Shown here: positions 47,525-58,082 of the stretch, piece after piece | Position numbering within the stretch: the first letter of the stretch is position 1 | Layout: each line of letters starts with the position of its first letter | NCBI GenBank assembly: GCA_039707465.1 | Contig: CM077648.1 | Coordinates: forward strand, 75,141,119 to 75,205,118 | Source: Rhabdophis nuchalis | Lineage: Eukaryota > Chordata > Lepidosauria > Squamata > Natricidae | Direction of reading: 5' to 3' | DNA: 64,000 nucleotides | Program-made: the position numbers and the translations under genes | The notes under the pieces: model-generated | Database searches by the model: none | What the model saw: the letters and a program-made list of their open reading frames with translations, nothing else | What the model was told of the DNA's origin: nothing

Positions 47525-47734
47525 ATCTTATTTTCTTTTGACCCCTGAAATAAGCGCTTGGCCTTATTTTCAGGGCGGCCTTTTTATTTTTGAGGTACAG
47601 GAGGCGGCAAGTATGATCACCTCATAGCTGCTGCTGTGTTACAATATTTTCGGGGAGGGATTATTTTAGTGCATGCTCTCAAAAGCCCGATTGGGCTTAT
47701 TATCCGGGGAGGTCATATTTTAGGGGAAACATGG
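47525..47734. mobile_element. TIR element of the CCGTGTTTCCC family (short)
   Basis: The right end aggggaaacatgg is followed by TA. Inner text (agcccgattgggcttattat, gagggattattttag) matches the left part of the 18344-19866 element in reverse orientation. The left end is diverged. Confidence 0.7.
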
Positions 47735-50700
47735 TACATAATAAAAATGAAATAAAATTAGTTTTTTAAATAAATCCATGCTTTCTTCTCCTAATCGCTA
47801 TAGTACATTGTGTTCAGGAAGCTTAAAGAAGAATGTTACCCTATGGAATCTTTCCAGGTATTGATGTCAGATCTGCCTGTGCAATTTTCTTCAACTAAAT
47901 CTGTCCATTCTGATATGAAAATGTAACAATTACTAACAGCCATGTAATTTTGTCTCTGCTTTAGCTATATTTTGAAACCATTGTTGTAATGGCTTTCCAT
48001 TGCTGATTTCTAGTCTCCAAAAGATGCTTTTGACAAGAGGTCATGGCTTCATCATATAAATCCATAGGCAAGTTAGAAACTTTTGTTTCTACTTATCAGC
48101 TGCACTTCTGCTGTCTCTGCAGATTGCATTGATCATTTCCACAGCAGGCTCCAGTTTAATGGCCCAACAGAATAAACTTCCTGCTGATTATTCCCTTGTA
48201 GGACTTCCTTGGCTCTTGTTGCCATTAATGGAATCACTTCCATTGGCCCAAATTCAAGATGCCTTTGCACATGAGTAAGCATGATTTGAAGTGGAGAGTA
48301 TGTTCATGCTTAGATACATTTAATGAAAATAATGGGAGTGTACAAAATACTTTTATAATAAAAATGTATCAAAATATTGTAGTATATACCACAGGCATGA
48401 GCATCTTATGAAGCTTATGAGCCTTAACATACCTATCGACCACAACTTTTTGATGTGTAGAGGCAAACATTTTCAAAATGGATAAAGAGAAAACTCTTCA
48501 TATATAGAAAGAACCACCATTGATTATATTGTCATAGAAAGAACAATGATATAGTTAATCAAACAAAATACAAGCACCAAAAGCATGTTTATTAAATCAT
48601 GCAATTTGTTTGAGAAATGCTTTTAATTACTTGCTTTTAAATTAAGAACAGTTAAAAATATTAAAAGCCTTTAGAATTTATGCAAAGAAATGGTTTTCTT
48701 AATCAGCAAGCTTTATTACTGGAACAATTTCTCAAACCATACTAAAAAAAGGTTATCAGCAAATAGAATTTCCTGAATATTTGGAAAGGTGAAAATAATT
48801 GTATTAAAGACTAATGATCTGAAGATGGCCGCATTGGGTGAGATACTTCATTCAATGGTTTTAACAAGCCTTTCTGAACTAGACTGAAACTGTCATAGTT
48901 TGTATTCAGTAAAAGTATTTTAGTAGCTTTTTCATAGAAAAGAGTATCAAACTCAATATTGATGAAAATTAGAATTTGGCAGATACAAACCATATAGAAT
49001 TACCAGGAACTTTTGTTTTTCCTTATATTTATGATTGATAACTTATGGTTTATGGACAATAATGGTGTACTAATACAGCTGGTTTGTTTATTAAGTTAAA
49101 CATAGTCCAGTCAAATAAGGAAGTTGCATGATGTATGAACTATTTATAAAGCAGGATTTAGTTCTTGTATTTTCTGGGTGTGAAAGATTGTAGGAAGTCT
49201 ACAAAGGAAAAGAACATTTCAATTGCTTAAAGATACACTGCCTTACTTCATTGAAAATGGAGATGGAAAATTCCTATTTCTAAGTAAGACTTTGTATTTA
49301 CTGCCAACCAGTATTAAAGAAACCTTACTGAGATATTGTGTACTTCTTGGTTCCTTGATCTTGTCCAGCTGTGTGTGGCTTGACAATGAGGAAGAGTGCC
49401 AAAGTGCCTCATTAAGGAGAAATCTTCAGTATTGTCTTCTGTGGCCTCCCAGCCTGAGGACTGCCCTTCTGTTTTTCTTGGATTCAGAGAATATTTTCCC
49501 AGTACTATATCTCTTCCTTCTGCATTATAGAAGCAAAAACACCTAATGACTGTATTTCTACAACTGAACTGGCTATTAAATTAATCAATTTTCTGGTTTC
49601 TGCAACACACTAAATCATAAACTGACCAAATGGTATGGATTTATACAAGATACTAAGACACAAAAATAAAATCAGACCAAAGTCTTTTCATATTGTGGAA
49701 ATGCAGTAGGTAACTTTGTTTAAGCAAACATAGCCAAGTTAAAAGTTCTAAGAAGGTAAAGACAAGTTTGAAACATTAGAGAAGTTTTTTTAGCTTAGCC
49801 CACAGAGATTTATTTGGGAACTATCTATGGTCCCAATTTCTGCCTAATAACCATTCTGTTGCGTAAGGGAATTGGGAATCCAGTCAGAATTAGAGTTTAT
49901 TTCAATATTTTTATGGGTATCTTTTAATATCTTAGAAGGTATGGCTTTTATCTTGATTTTATTCCTTACCTCTCCTCCCCTGCCTTCCTCTTCCCTTTCC
50001 ATTCCACAATCTTGGGAATGTACAGTATTTGTCCATAAAAATACTATTTTAAATCAAGTAAATAAATAGAGAACCAACCTACAGAGAAACAAGTTTTTGA
50101 CATCTGTTGCATTAAAAAGAGAGAACTGAAATACATGATACATTATATATTCAGCCAGTATATCCTCTTTGGAAGCTGTCCATGTTAAATTATTTGCTTA
50201 TATTTATTTGTCTGTGTTTATAAACCATGCAGACTAAAAGCTGTTAAAACTTCACAATTAAATCCACAAGAAAGCACATAAATAAACTATCGGATGATTA
50301 TATTTAAGTAAATAAAGGCATGTATCTTGGTAAAAAAAGGGGCATTCACAATCTACTGGAGATAAAGGCCATGATCCATGGAGATCCACAGCTTAGTGGA
50401 TTAGAATGGCCTTGCCCCAATGAAGGGCCTCATACCATGAAGCAATGCAATTTTATTGACCAAGATAAAATGGCAATCAATTTTTCCTTAACAAGGTCCT
50501 GTACATTGCCTAAGTCCTTAGGTTTTAATAATATTTTGCTGAGGTAAACTGGAGTCTATTGTGATTGGCTTATACACAAATCGTATAAACAAATAATCCT
50601 TCCAATATTCAAAAGAGATTTCTGCACATAAAGAAGATGGCTGGAGATGCTGAAAGAGGCTTCTGCTTCCAGCTATTGAAAGTGTCAAACGAGGCGGTAA

Positions 50701-51035
50701 GAATAGGAAAAAAAAAAAGCAGTATAGCTTATTTGCTCTGCCTGAAGAAATTTACTGTGCCGTGAAGCTGGCTTAAGGAGCTAATTCATTTAGGGCTTTG
50801 TTGAAACAGTGCACCCTTCCAGAGGTCATCAGGTTAGCAACTACCAACTGTACATGAGAAATTGATTTCTGAAATTAGTGAGGGTAATAAGGCCCTGCTA
50901 AAGTGTTCTATGGGAAAATAAGGACCAAAGTCTGTCTGGTGCAAATCCCTTGTGGTGGAATGAATAGTCTCTTGGATTCAGTTATATAAACAGAGCAGCT
51001 TCAGAGTTATGGCAATTATAGTATTATATTGTAAG
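47735..51035. other. Intronic spacer
   Basis: A long AT-rich stretch. ORFs at 49223-49546 (107 codons) and 50320-50547 were read and match no family I know. No repeats recognised. Confidence 0.45.
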
Positions 51036-51260
51036 CTGTTTGGTGGAGTGGTTAAAGTACCAGGCTAGAAACTGGGAAATGGTGAGTTCTAATCAGGCCT
51101 TAGGCACAAAACCAGCTGGGTGACTTTGGGCCAGTCATTCTCTCTCTCAGTCTTTGCAAGTAGGCAATGCTGAATCATTTTAGAAAATTTAGCAAGATAT
51201 CTGCAGAAACTTGTCGGTAGGAGCCAGGACTGAATTAAAGACACCAAAAAAGAAAAAAAA
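51036..51260 (+). mobile_element. tRNA-derived SINE (third family)
   Basis: A tRNA-like head (tttggtggagtggttaaagt) with B-box-like gagttctaatc, then a body (gctgggtgactttgggccag) and an A-rich end. Confidence 0.8.
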
Positions 51261-51284
51261 CCACCCTTCCTTTTTCATAGAATT

Positions 51285-51646
51285 TTCCTCTGTTTATTTC
51301 TGACTTGTTTGGCAATTTCTTGATTGAGCTACTTTTTTACTTGATTATTGATCTGATGTTAAACTTAGAGTTAATCGATGCTCATCTGGGTACTGATTCC
51401 TGGTGAAGAGATGCTTAGGACTTTTTGTTTCCTTTTTGGCTTGCTAATTGTCTCTTTTGCATAGTCCATATATATTGCTTATGTGTATGATATTTCCTAG
51501 CATTTTGGGACTTGGCTTGGTCTAGGATGATCACAGCTTCCCATTTGAAACCATGGTCAAGTCTGTCCATGTGTTATGAAATTAAAGAATTTTCATCATG
51601 TCTCCTGACTGCTAATTGATGTTCATGGATGAGTTCTGTCATCTGG
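51285..51646 (-). mobile_element. Penelope-like element, inverted partial copy
   Basis: The minus strand reads a LIHEHQLAVRRHD segment, then a WEAVIILDQAKSQNAR segment, a deletion and 3' UTR text, all collinear with the + strand copy that follows. It is placed head-to-head with that copy. Confidence 0.78.
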
Positions 51647-51747
51647 AATATTCAAAATATTCCAACAAAATGGATATCCCTGCAACTTTATCATAACGTG
51701 CCTGACTACTCAACCTAATATAGCACAACCAAAACAATGCCTTAAAA

Positions 51748-51882
51748 CAGGGGTCTCCAACCTTTGCAACTTTAAGTCTGAAGGACTTCAGCTCCCAGAA
51801 TTCTCCAGCCAGCAAAGCTGGCTGGAGAATTCTGGGAGCTGAAGTCCTTCAGACTTAAAGTTGCAAAGGTTGGAGACCCCTG
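51748..51882. mobile_element. hAT palindromic MITE between the Penelope copies
   Basis: 135-bp palindrome, perfect 8-bp duplication ccttaaaa (51740-51747, 51883-51890). Confidence 0.95.
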
Positions 51883-51883
51883 C

Positions 51884-52530
51884 CTTAAAAGAATAACACT
51901 GACTTACAGTTTAATGACTGCAACAACCACTATGTAAGACAAACAGGCAGCATATTGGCAGAATGCATCCATGAACACCAGCTGGCAGTCAGAAGATATG
52001 ATATAAACTCTTTAATTTCACAATATGTAGACAGATTTAACCATAGTTTCAACTGGAAAACTGTGACCATCCTAGACCAAGCCAAATTTAAAAAAAATGC
52101 TAAGGAATTTCTAGAAACCTGGCATTTTGACAAATTGGCCATCAATAGACACATAGACATAAGCAACATCTACACACTGTGCAAAAGAGACAATCAACAA
52201 GCCTAAAAAGGAACAAAGACCTAACTACTTCTCCACCAGCAATCAGCATCCAGATGAGCATAGATTAACTCCAAGATTAACATCAGATCAGCAATCAAGT
52301 AACCAATAAAAAGCTGTCAAACAAGCCCAACAAAAGAATCATTAAGACCAGTCCCACGAACACCAACACAGCAAGCCACTAAAATATAAATTGAGAGCAA
52401 ACCCCATTCCTTACTGGCATTAATTATGTTACCTAATTTGGATGATAAACATCTGCAAGAAAGCCGCCTAGCTCAAATAGCACCAAGGTCCCCTCATTTC
52501 AAGCCTGAGCTACAAATATTCTTCTTTATA
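51884..52530 (+). mobile_element. Penelope-like element 3' part
   Basis: GIY-YIG coding region followed by a 3' UTR (taattatgttacctaatttg, gcaccaaggtcccctcattt) of the kind seen on squamate Penelope elements. The reverse transcriptase is not present. Confidence 0.8.
51891..52206 (+). pseudogene. Penelope GIY-YIG endonuclease fragment
   Basis: The open frame reads HYVRQTGSILAECIHEHQLA, then SLISQYVDRFNHSFNW, ILDQAKFKKNAKEFLETW and INRHIDI before a stop. This is the order of the C-terminal GIY-YIG nuclease in Penelope-like retroelements (usual pattern Y-x-G-E-T-G-R, then the Glu-containing REFLE motif). The conserved Gly and Glu of GET appear as Arg-Gln, so it is probably catalytically dead as well as severed from its RT. 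Confidence 0.8.
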
Positions 52531-52779
52531 GGTTTTGAAGAATTATTACATAAGTACTATATACACTTTCACCCTTTAATAAAGTTCACATTCTGCTTGT
52601 GATCCCCCCCCCCCTCAGGGCTCCCCTTAAGACAATATTTTTGATGTGCTATTTGCATTCTGCAAATCTGGGTAGCAGATTTACATATGTGTTCTTATTT
52701 ATTTCACAATAAATCTGTTCATAAACAATGGTGATTTTTATTAGGGCTGTGCAATTCTTCAGATATAATTCCCCAAAGC
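52531..52779. other. Spacer
   Basis: A poly-C run at 52606. Nothing else recognised. Confidence 0.5.
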
Positions 52780-52781
52780 TA

Positions 52782-53065
52782 CTGTATTTTTTGGAGTATA
52801 AGATACACTCCACCCAAAAAAAGAGTGGGTGGAAATGTATGTGCTGCTTGTACTCCGTGGAAAATGGGTGACGGTGAATTGGCCCTGCCAACAGGTGGCA
52901 GCATACGGGCAGTGGTGAACAAGCTGCGGCGGTGGCAAACAGGCCGCAGCAACAGGCCAGATGAATACCAGATGGAGACAGATTTTTTTTCTTGTTTTCC
53001 CCCAAAGCTCCCCAAAAACTAGGTGCATCTTATAGTCTGGTGCATCTTATAGTTGGAAAATACGG
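52782..53065. mobile_element. TIR element (CTGTATTTTTTGG family), 284 bp
   Basis: CTGTATTTTTTGGAGTATAA pairs with ttatagttggaaaatacgg. TA flanks both ends. A second inner gtgcatcttatag lies next to the right end. Confidence 0.85.
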
Positions 53066-53119
53066 TACTTTGGATAGTACACGTGTGAAAACACACTAGT
53101 TACTTGCAACGCTTTAGAA

Positions 53120-53208
53120 CAGAGGTTCCCAAACTTTGCTCTGCTGGCTGGAGAATTCTGGGAGTTGAAGTCCACAAGTCTTGAAGTTGCCAAGTTTGGG
53201 AACCTCTG
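53120..53208. mobile_element. hAT MITE, shortened arm, 89 bp
   Basis: CAGAGGTTCCCAAACTTTGC pairs with caagtttgggaacctctg. The 8-bp duplication ctttagaa is perfect. About 45 bp of the left arm is deleted. It lies about 380 bp upstream of the TPH2 exon. Confidence 0.93.
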
Positions 53209-53216
53209 CTTTAGAA

Positions 53217-53586
53217 CAACTGTGACTTTTCCAAGAATTAGATATTGGCTGCAATAGGTAGCCTCATAATTCAAAATAAAAATGCAAGTGCTTTAAAAAT
53301 GGAAGACAAATATCACTTTTACACTGTGCATACCCTGCAGCAGCCTTTTGGCATTGATTCTGAAGCACTGCACAGTCCCAATTCCTATCATGATTTACAC
53401 CAAATGGATTTATGATAACCCCTGGTATTCATGGCGTTACTATTTGGTAGTTTTCTTTCACATCATTTATTTAAAAACAAAAAAACAGTATGAGGAAGGG
53501 CTTGCCTGGTGACCTGTTTGATTTCTGAGTGTATCTAGATTTATTCTAATATATGCATGTGTATGTCTGTGTATTTCATTTTACAG
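53217..53586 (+). other. TPH2: Intron immediately upstream of the TPH2 exon
   Basis: No repeat recognised. It contains the branch-point-like ttctaat (53544-53550), a pyrimidine/T-rich stretch, and the acceptor tttacag. Confidence 0.7.
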
Positions 53587-53682
53587 TGTTATTTCTTCAC
53601 TATTGAATTCGGCCTTTGTAAGCAAGATGGACAACTGAGGGCTTATGGAGCAGGCCTTTTGTCTTCTATTGGAGAGCTCAAG
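53587..53682 (+). CDS. TPH2: Tryptophan hydroxylase 2, one internal exon (96 bp)
   Basis: This exon encodes 32 residues of the catalytic domain of tryptophan 5-hydroxylase, the tetrahydrobiopterin- and iron-dependent enzyme of serotonin synthesis. The translation contains EFGLCKQ and [14 protein letters not shown], hallmarks of aromatic amino acid hydroxylases. The Glu of EFGLCKQ corresponds to the iron ligand Glu330 of phenylalanine hydroxylase. TIEF, RAYGAG and SSIGELK fit TPH2 better than TPH1 (TVEF, RVFGAG, SSISELK) or tyrosine hydroxylase. An acceptor (tttacag) precedes it, a donor (AAG|gtattg) follows, and a branch-point-like ttctaat lies about 40 bases upstream. Both ends are phase 0 and the length equals that of the homologous PAH exon 10. 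There are no stops or frameshifts, and real splice sites argue against a processed pseudogene. One Asp after CKQ replaces the Glu I recall in human TPH2. Assignment to TPH2 rather than TPH1 rests on recalled family sequences. Confidence 0.93.
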
Positions 53683-53689
53683 GTATTGA

Positions 53690-55084
53690 TGAAAACAAAA
53701 CTCTATTATTTATCACTAGAAGCCAGCTCTATGATTTCTATATATTTCTCATGCGTGTGATTTTACACTGAACTCATCGTTGCTTTAACTTTACTTTCAA
53801 ATCATCCCGGGAACCATTTGGCTGAAGGGCAATATATAACTGTTTCTAACAAATACATTAGAAAAGCTATACAGTTTCAATTAAATCTAGTAAAAGAGCA
53901 ATGGGAACATTAGATCATAATGCTAATCTGGGATGGAAATGAAGGCCAGTCTGAAATATATACCCTGACACATGTATTAAGGCATGTGTCATATTTGAGT
54001 CTGATTCTTGTATTTGAATGTGATTCAAGCAAATTACCCATTTGAATTAGGTCAGGTGCTTCTGAAATAATAAAACTATCTGATGGACTTTGTGATATGC
54101 ATACATACATACTCTTATCAGATCAAATCTTTGATTTGACTTGATTCTTTGATTCTTCTAAACTCTTCACACTGAATTGCAAATTCAAACTGAATATCTT
54201 CATGAAATCCAAAATTCAAATTAGAACTTGGTTCATTTACATCCCCTCCCATATTTAGTAAATTGATTTTCCAGCTTCATTTAAATTTTTGCCATATTCT
54301 ATGACCTGTAGTAGTACAACAAATATAATTTTGTTTCAGTCTTTTGCAGTAGAAACATTGGAATTTAAGGTGTAATAATGTTTAAGCAGTTAAACAAGAG
54401 GCCCAGAGTCCTAAATATGATATATTGGCAGCAATCCTAAACTCTAATGGTAGAGGTGTCAGGCCCCACACAGTAGCAGTTATTGTTGACAACTTTGTAG
54501 GATGATTATGTTCATCAATTAACAGGCCAACATATACAGTTATAGTTATGTTGGAAATCTTAAATATATTTAAGCATAACCCACACAAATTAAACCTTTA
54601 AACTTCTTGACACTGGTATTCCAGGTGGCACATTAGTTTTAGCCTAGCAATCTTTTTGCCAATGAAGTAAAAAAAGGTGCTTGTGCCCTCAAGAAAATTC
54701 AAACTTGCTGTAGAGCCAAAATTTATTTATTTATTGAAGACATTTATAGTCTGTCTTTCATAATATATAGCCCAAGGCATCTTGCAACACAAATTAAAGT
54801 AATAAATACAGCTAGACAGAAACAATTACAAATACCAAATCCAATAAAAATGACAAAGTGAGTATATGATAATATTGTTGGTGTTTAAAAAGTACCTATG
54901 CTTTAGCGATATCCAGGTTAGATTTAGGCAATAATGAAGTTATATGGAGTAATTCCAAAGCTAGTTAAGCAAATTTAAACCAGTGCAATATATGGCTCCT
55001 TAATGATGCAGGATTCTTGAAATGTGTGATATCTCTGTTGTGCCAATTATCAGCAATGTATTTTTATAGTAGGTACAAAGTATT
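53690..55084. other. Intronic spacer with old tails
   Basis: 53800-53855 and 54715-54800 resemble SINE or L2 tails (gggcaatatataac; tttatttattgaagacattt). The rest is unrecognised. Confidence 0.4.
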
Positions 55085-55296
55085 GGTTTTTAAATATAAC
55101 TTTTACTGAAACTTTAAAAAAAATATAAGATAACATTCAAATTAATACAAAGTAATGAAGAAAAGAGAAAAAGGAAGCAAAAATGAAGCAAGGAAAAAAG
55201 TTAAAATAGAAAAGAAAGAAAAAAGGTACAAACCAGTGGTTTCTGATATTTTTCAAGATTATAAGTGCAATTATATTTTAACCTCTCTCTCTAACA

Positions 55297-55614
55297 TAGA
55301 CCTGGACATTTTACAGTTTGTGGGTCACATCTGGTGTTTTGGGTGTTCCTGTCTGACATCAGCAGTGTCCGGGGGTGGGAGGGCAGGGAATCAATGGGTG
55401 AGTGGTATAGATGGAGGCAGGGTGACATCAGTGGGGGACCTGGTAGGACCAAGGCATCAGCAGGGGGCGTCGGTGGTGGTAGTAGGGGTGTTGGACAGGG
55501 TTGTAACTGCAGTGGGGTGGGGACATGGTGGGAGTGTGTGGTCATAGTGGTGGCCCTCCACAACAATCCCAGCTTTTCATAAGTGCCCTTGGGAAAATTA
55601 ATTGCTCACCCCTG
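55297..55614. mobile_element. hAT-like element, about 318 bp
   Basis: The right end aattgctcacccctg followed by ctctaaat is clear, as is the inner text ccctccacaacaatcccag typical of a hAT-derived repeat. The left end is diverged, with a possible imperfect duplication ctctaaca at 55289. The interior is G-rich. Confidence 0.6.
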
Positions 55615-55657
55615 CTCTAAATATTATATTATATAATTTTATTTGCATAATCTAGAC

Positions 55658-56111
55658 CAGGGGTGTCAAATTTCTTCAAGGGCTGGATCAGCATTGCAGT
55701 TCTCCTCCTTGGGCCCGAGGGGGGGGGGAAAGCAGGGGACAGGAAACATCCTGTAACACCCTGCTGGCCAAAATGAGGTGTAGGGGAACCGCAAGTGGTC
55801 CCTGCATTCTTTTTTCAGCCTGGACAATCTCCTGCAGCACTTTGCTGGCCAAAACTGCTGAAAATGGGCCACACAGAGCCCCCACAAGGCCCCCATGTGG
55901 CCCGTTGTCAGCCTCCCAAGCCTCCTGCAGCACTCTCCAGACCTAAAATGGGCCAGGGGTGGGGGGCTGCACACAGGCCACATGCGGCCCATTTTGGCCG
56001 GCAGAGGCACCACAGGTAGGTCATTTGATATTTCCAGGCCAATCCCGTGGGCCAGATTTAAGCACGCTGCGGGCCAGATCTGCCCCGCGGTCCTTGAGTT
56101 TGACACCCCTG
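55658..56111. mobile_element. hAT nonautonomous element, 454 bp
   Basis: CAGGGGTGTCAAATTTC pairs with gagtttgacacccctg. The 8-bp duplication atctagac is perfect (55650-55657, 56112-56119). Inner text includes gcgggccagatctgcccc. Confidence 0.94.
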
Positions 56112-56339
56112 ATCTAGACTAATGTTTAAAACCCTAAACTACATATTCTTTTTTTTAACTTGCATTGATCTCCTTGAATAAAATTCTGTAATATCATCTT
56201 CAACCTTTCAGCCCATATCGTATAATAATTAAATGATAATAACTATATTATACTTATTACTCAGTAAAAATATTGGCCATTAGTTTCTTGTTAACGTTAA
56301 ATCTCATCCCCCTGTGGAATTGAAACTTCTACTTTATCA

Positions 56340-56600
56340 TTAATTTCTTTTGTCTGCACCCAATTGCACCATAGATTCTTCCAAACTTCTTGACATCTTT
56401 TTTTTTATTCCTGCAAATCCTTCTTCTATTCCCTTTTTAACTGTCGAAGTCATCTTTTTGCCAAATTCTTCAAACTTTTTCTGCAATAAATCTGGTGAAA
56501 TGCCCTTATCTGTAAGCTGTTCTAGTGAACTGCTGCCTCTGTCTGCCAGTTCAGCAGATTTTTTTGTGATTGCTGTTGTGAGGAAGTGAAAATATGCCAA
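56340..56600 (-). pseudogene. L1 ORF1 N-terminal fragment (86 codons)
   Basis: A charged, helical sequence with LLQKKFEEFGKKMTSTVKKG and KKKMSRSLEES, consistent with the N-terminal coiled-coil part of L1 ORF1 in squamates. It has no RNA-binding domain, so a coiled coil of other origin cannot be excluded. Confidence 0.45.
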
Positions 56601-56760
56601 TTACTACAGTGAAAGTAAGTCTGGCTTCTGTTTTCCCGCTATTTTGCTTCTTATTATCTTTAACACTTTAGTTCCAATTAGCTCTCCATAGTTACAATCT
56701 CACTGCTTAGCTCATATTATCCTTATGTTCTTGATTTAATAAGAAGTAACCAGCATTCCC

Positions 56761-57576
56761 ACAAAGATCTGGTCAACAGGTCTAATTAATTTGGCTATTT
56801 TCAAAGGCACTTGTGATCAGAAAAAAATATTTTAAAAAGAAATCACTGTCCCCTTTCTCTATTTAAAACTTTCTTCATTTTCAATCCTGTTAAGTTTTTT
56901 GGTTTTAAATTAAAATAGCAGTTTTCCTTCTTCGAAATTTAAAAATGAACACTAAGAATTTTTTTAATCTACATTGCCGTTTGAAATATTTCTCTTAAAT
57001 CATAAAGTGTTTACGAAAGTGAGATGCTGATCAAATACCCAATTAAGGATGCATACCACTTAAGGACATGTTGGTTTTTACCTTCAAAACTAAATTGTTT
57101 GGACTCATTTTGGTTTGTGTAGTCCTAAACTATGAGTTAGAGGCATTCCTTATATCTCATTCACTGAAAAAACATAGTTTATTGATATGAAATAAGGGGC
57201 ATATTTAGTGTTACTCACACATTTCTAGAAATCTAATTTAAAAGAGGTAAACGTAAACCTAGCAATATAAACTATCAGATAGTTGTTAAATTTATTTTTC
57301 CCATGTTAGCTAGGATTTGATATTTTTGTAATTTGAGCTGATGCTATTTTTTATTTTTTCATCTTTAATAATAGAATGTTGAGTTGGGTGGTATTTTTTC
57401 ATTATCTTTGCTTTTGCTGCTAATTGGGCTATTACTTAAGGTTATTGATCTTTCTATAGGCTGTTCTTTATACAAGGAATTTTAAATTGTCTGATGATAT
57501 TTGCAAATCAAAAATTATTTTCTATGTATGGGACTTACCATGAAAGGGTCTGGCTCATGTAAAGATATTTAAAGTG
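56761..57576. other. Intronic spacer
   Basis: Nothing recognised. Confidence 0.5.
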
Positions 57577-57584
57577 CCTTAAAT

Positions 57585-57699
57585 CAGGGGTCTCCAACCT
57601 TTGGAACTTTTAAGTCTGAAGGACTTCAGCTCCCAGACTTCTCCAGCCAGCAAAGCTGAAGTCCTTCAGACTTAAAGTTCCAAAGGTTGGAGACCCCTG
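57585..57699. mobile_element. hAT palindromic MITE, 115 bp
   Basis: The duplication ccttaaat / ccttaaag has one mismatch. The inner right arm is shortened by about 20 bp. Confidence 0.93.
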
Positions 57700-57707
57700 C
57701 CTTAAAG

Positions 57708-57931
57708 ACAAAAGAGGCTGGATTATAGACTCTCTTAGTTGAAGAGTAAGTTTAATAAGTGCGATCCTACAGCCAAGGAAAAGGGGTTCTTAAAAAACTG
57801 ATGTGTGAGTACATTTTTAAAAAGTTCCCTAAAATGTATTTCATTATATATCAAGATCAAAACCCACAACTCAAAGATGCAGAAGTGGGTTTCTTTTCTG
57901 TGTAAAGTGTCCTGAACTGATTTAACTTATC
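57708..57931. other. Spacer
   Basis: Nothing recognised. Confidence 0.5.
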
Positions 57932-57939
57932 AACTAAAG

Positions 57940-58074
57940 CAGGGGTCTCCAACCTTTGGAACTTTAAGTCTGAAGGACTTCAACTCCCAGAATCCTCCAG
58001 CCAGCAAAGCTGACTGGAGAAGTCTGGGAGCTGAAGTCCTTCAGACTTAAAGTTCCAAAGGTTGGAGACCCCTG
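57940..58074. mobile_element. hAT palindromic MITE, 135 bp
   Basis: Perfect 8-bp duplication aactaaag (57932-57939, 58075-58082). Confidence 0.95.
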
Positions 58075-58082
58075 AACTAAAG

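Larger units (their letters stand above)
55085..56760 (-). mobile_element. L1-type remnant, interrupted by two hAT elements
   Basis: A T/A-rich 3'-like start (55085-55296) and a minus-strand ORF1-like N-terminal part (56340-56600) flank two hAT elements. Assignment is tentative. Confidence 0.45.

Noticed and set aside
49223..49546. 107-codon ORF as a possible host exon or gene
   Set aside because: No recognisable motif, no matching splice context noted, and length is compatible with chance in AT-rich DNA.
53557..53760. Whole 67-codon ORF as a small gene
   Set aside because: Only the central 96 bp matches hydroxylases. The flanks are intron read-through beyond splice sites.
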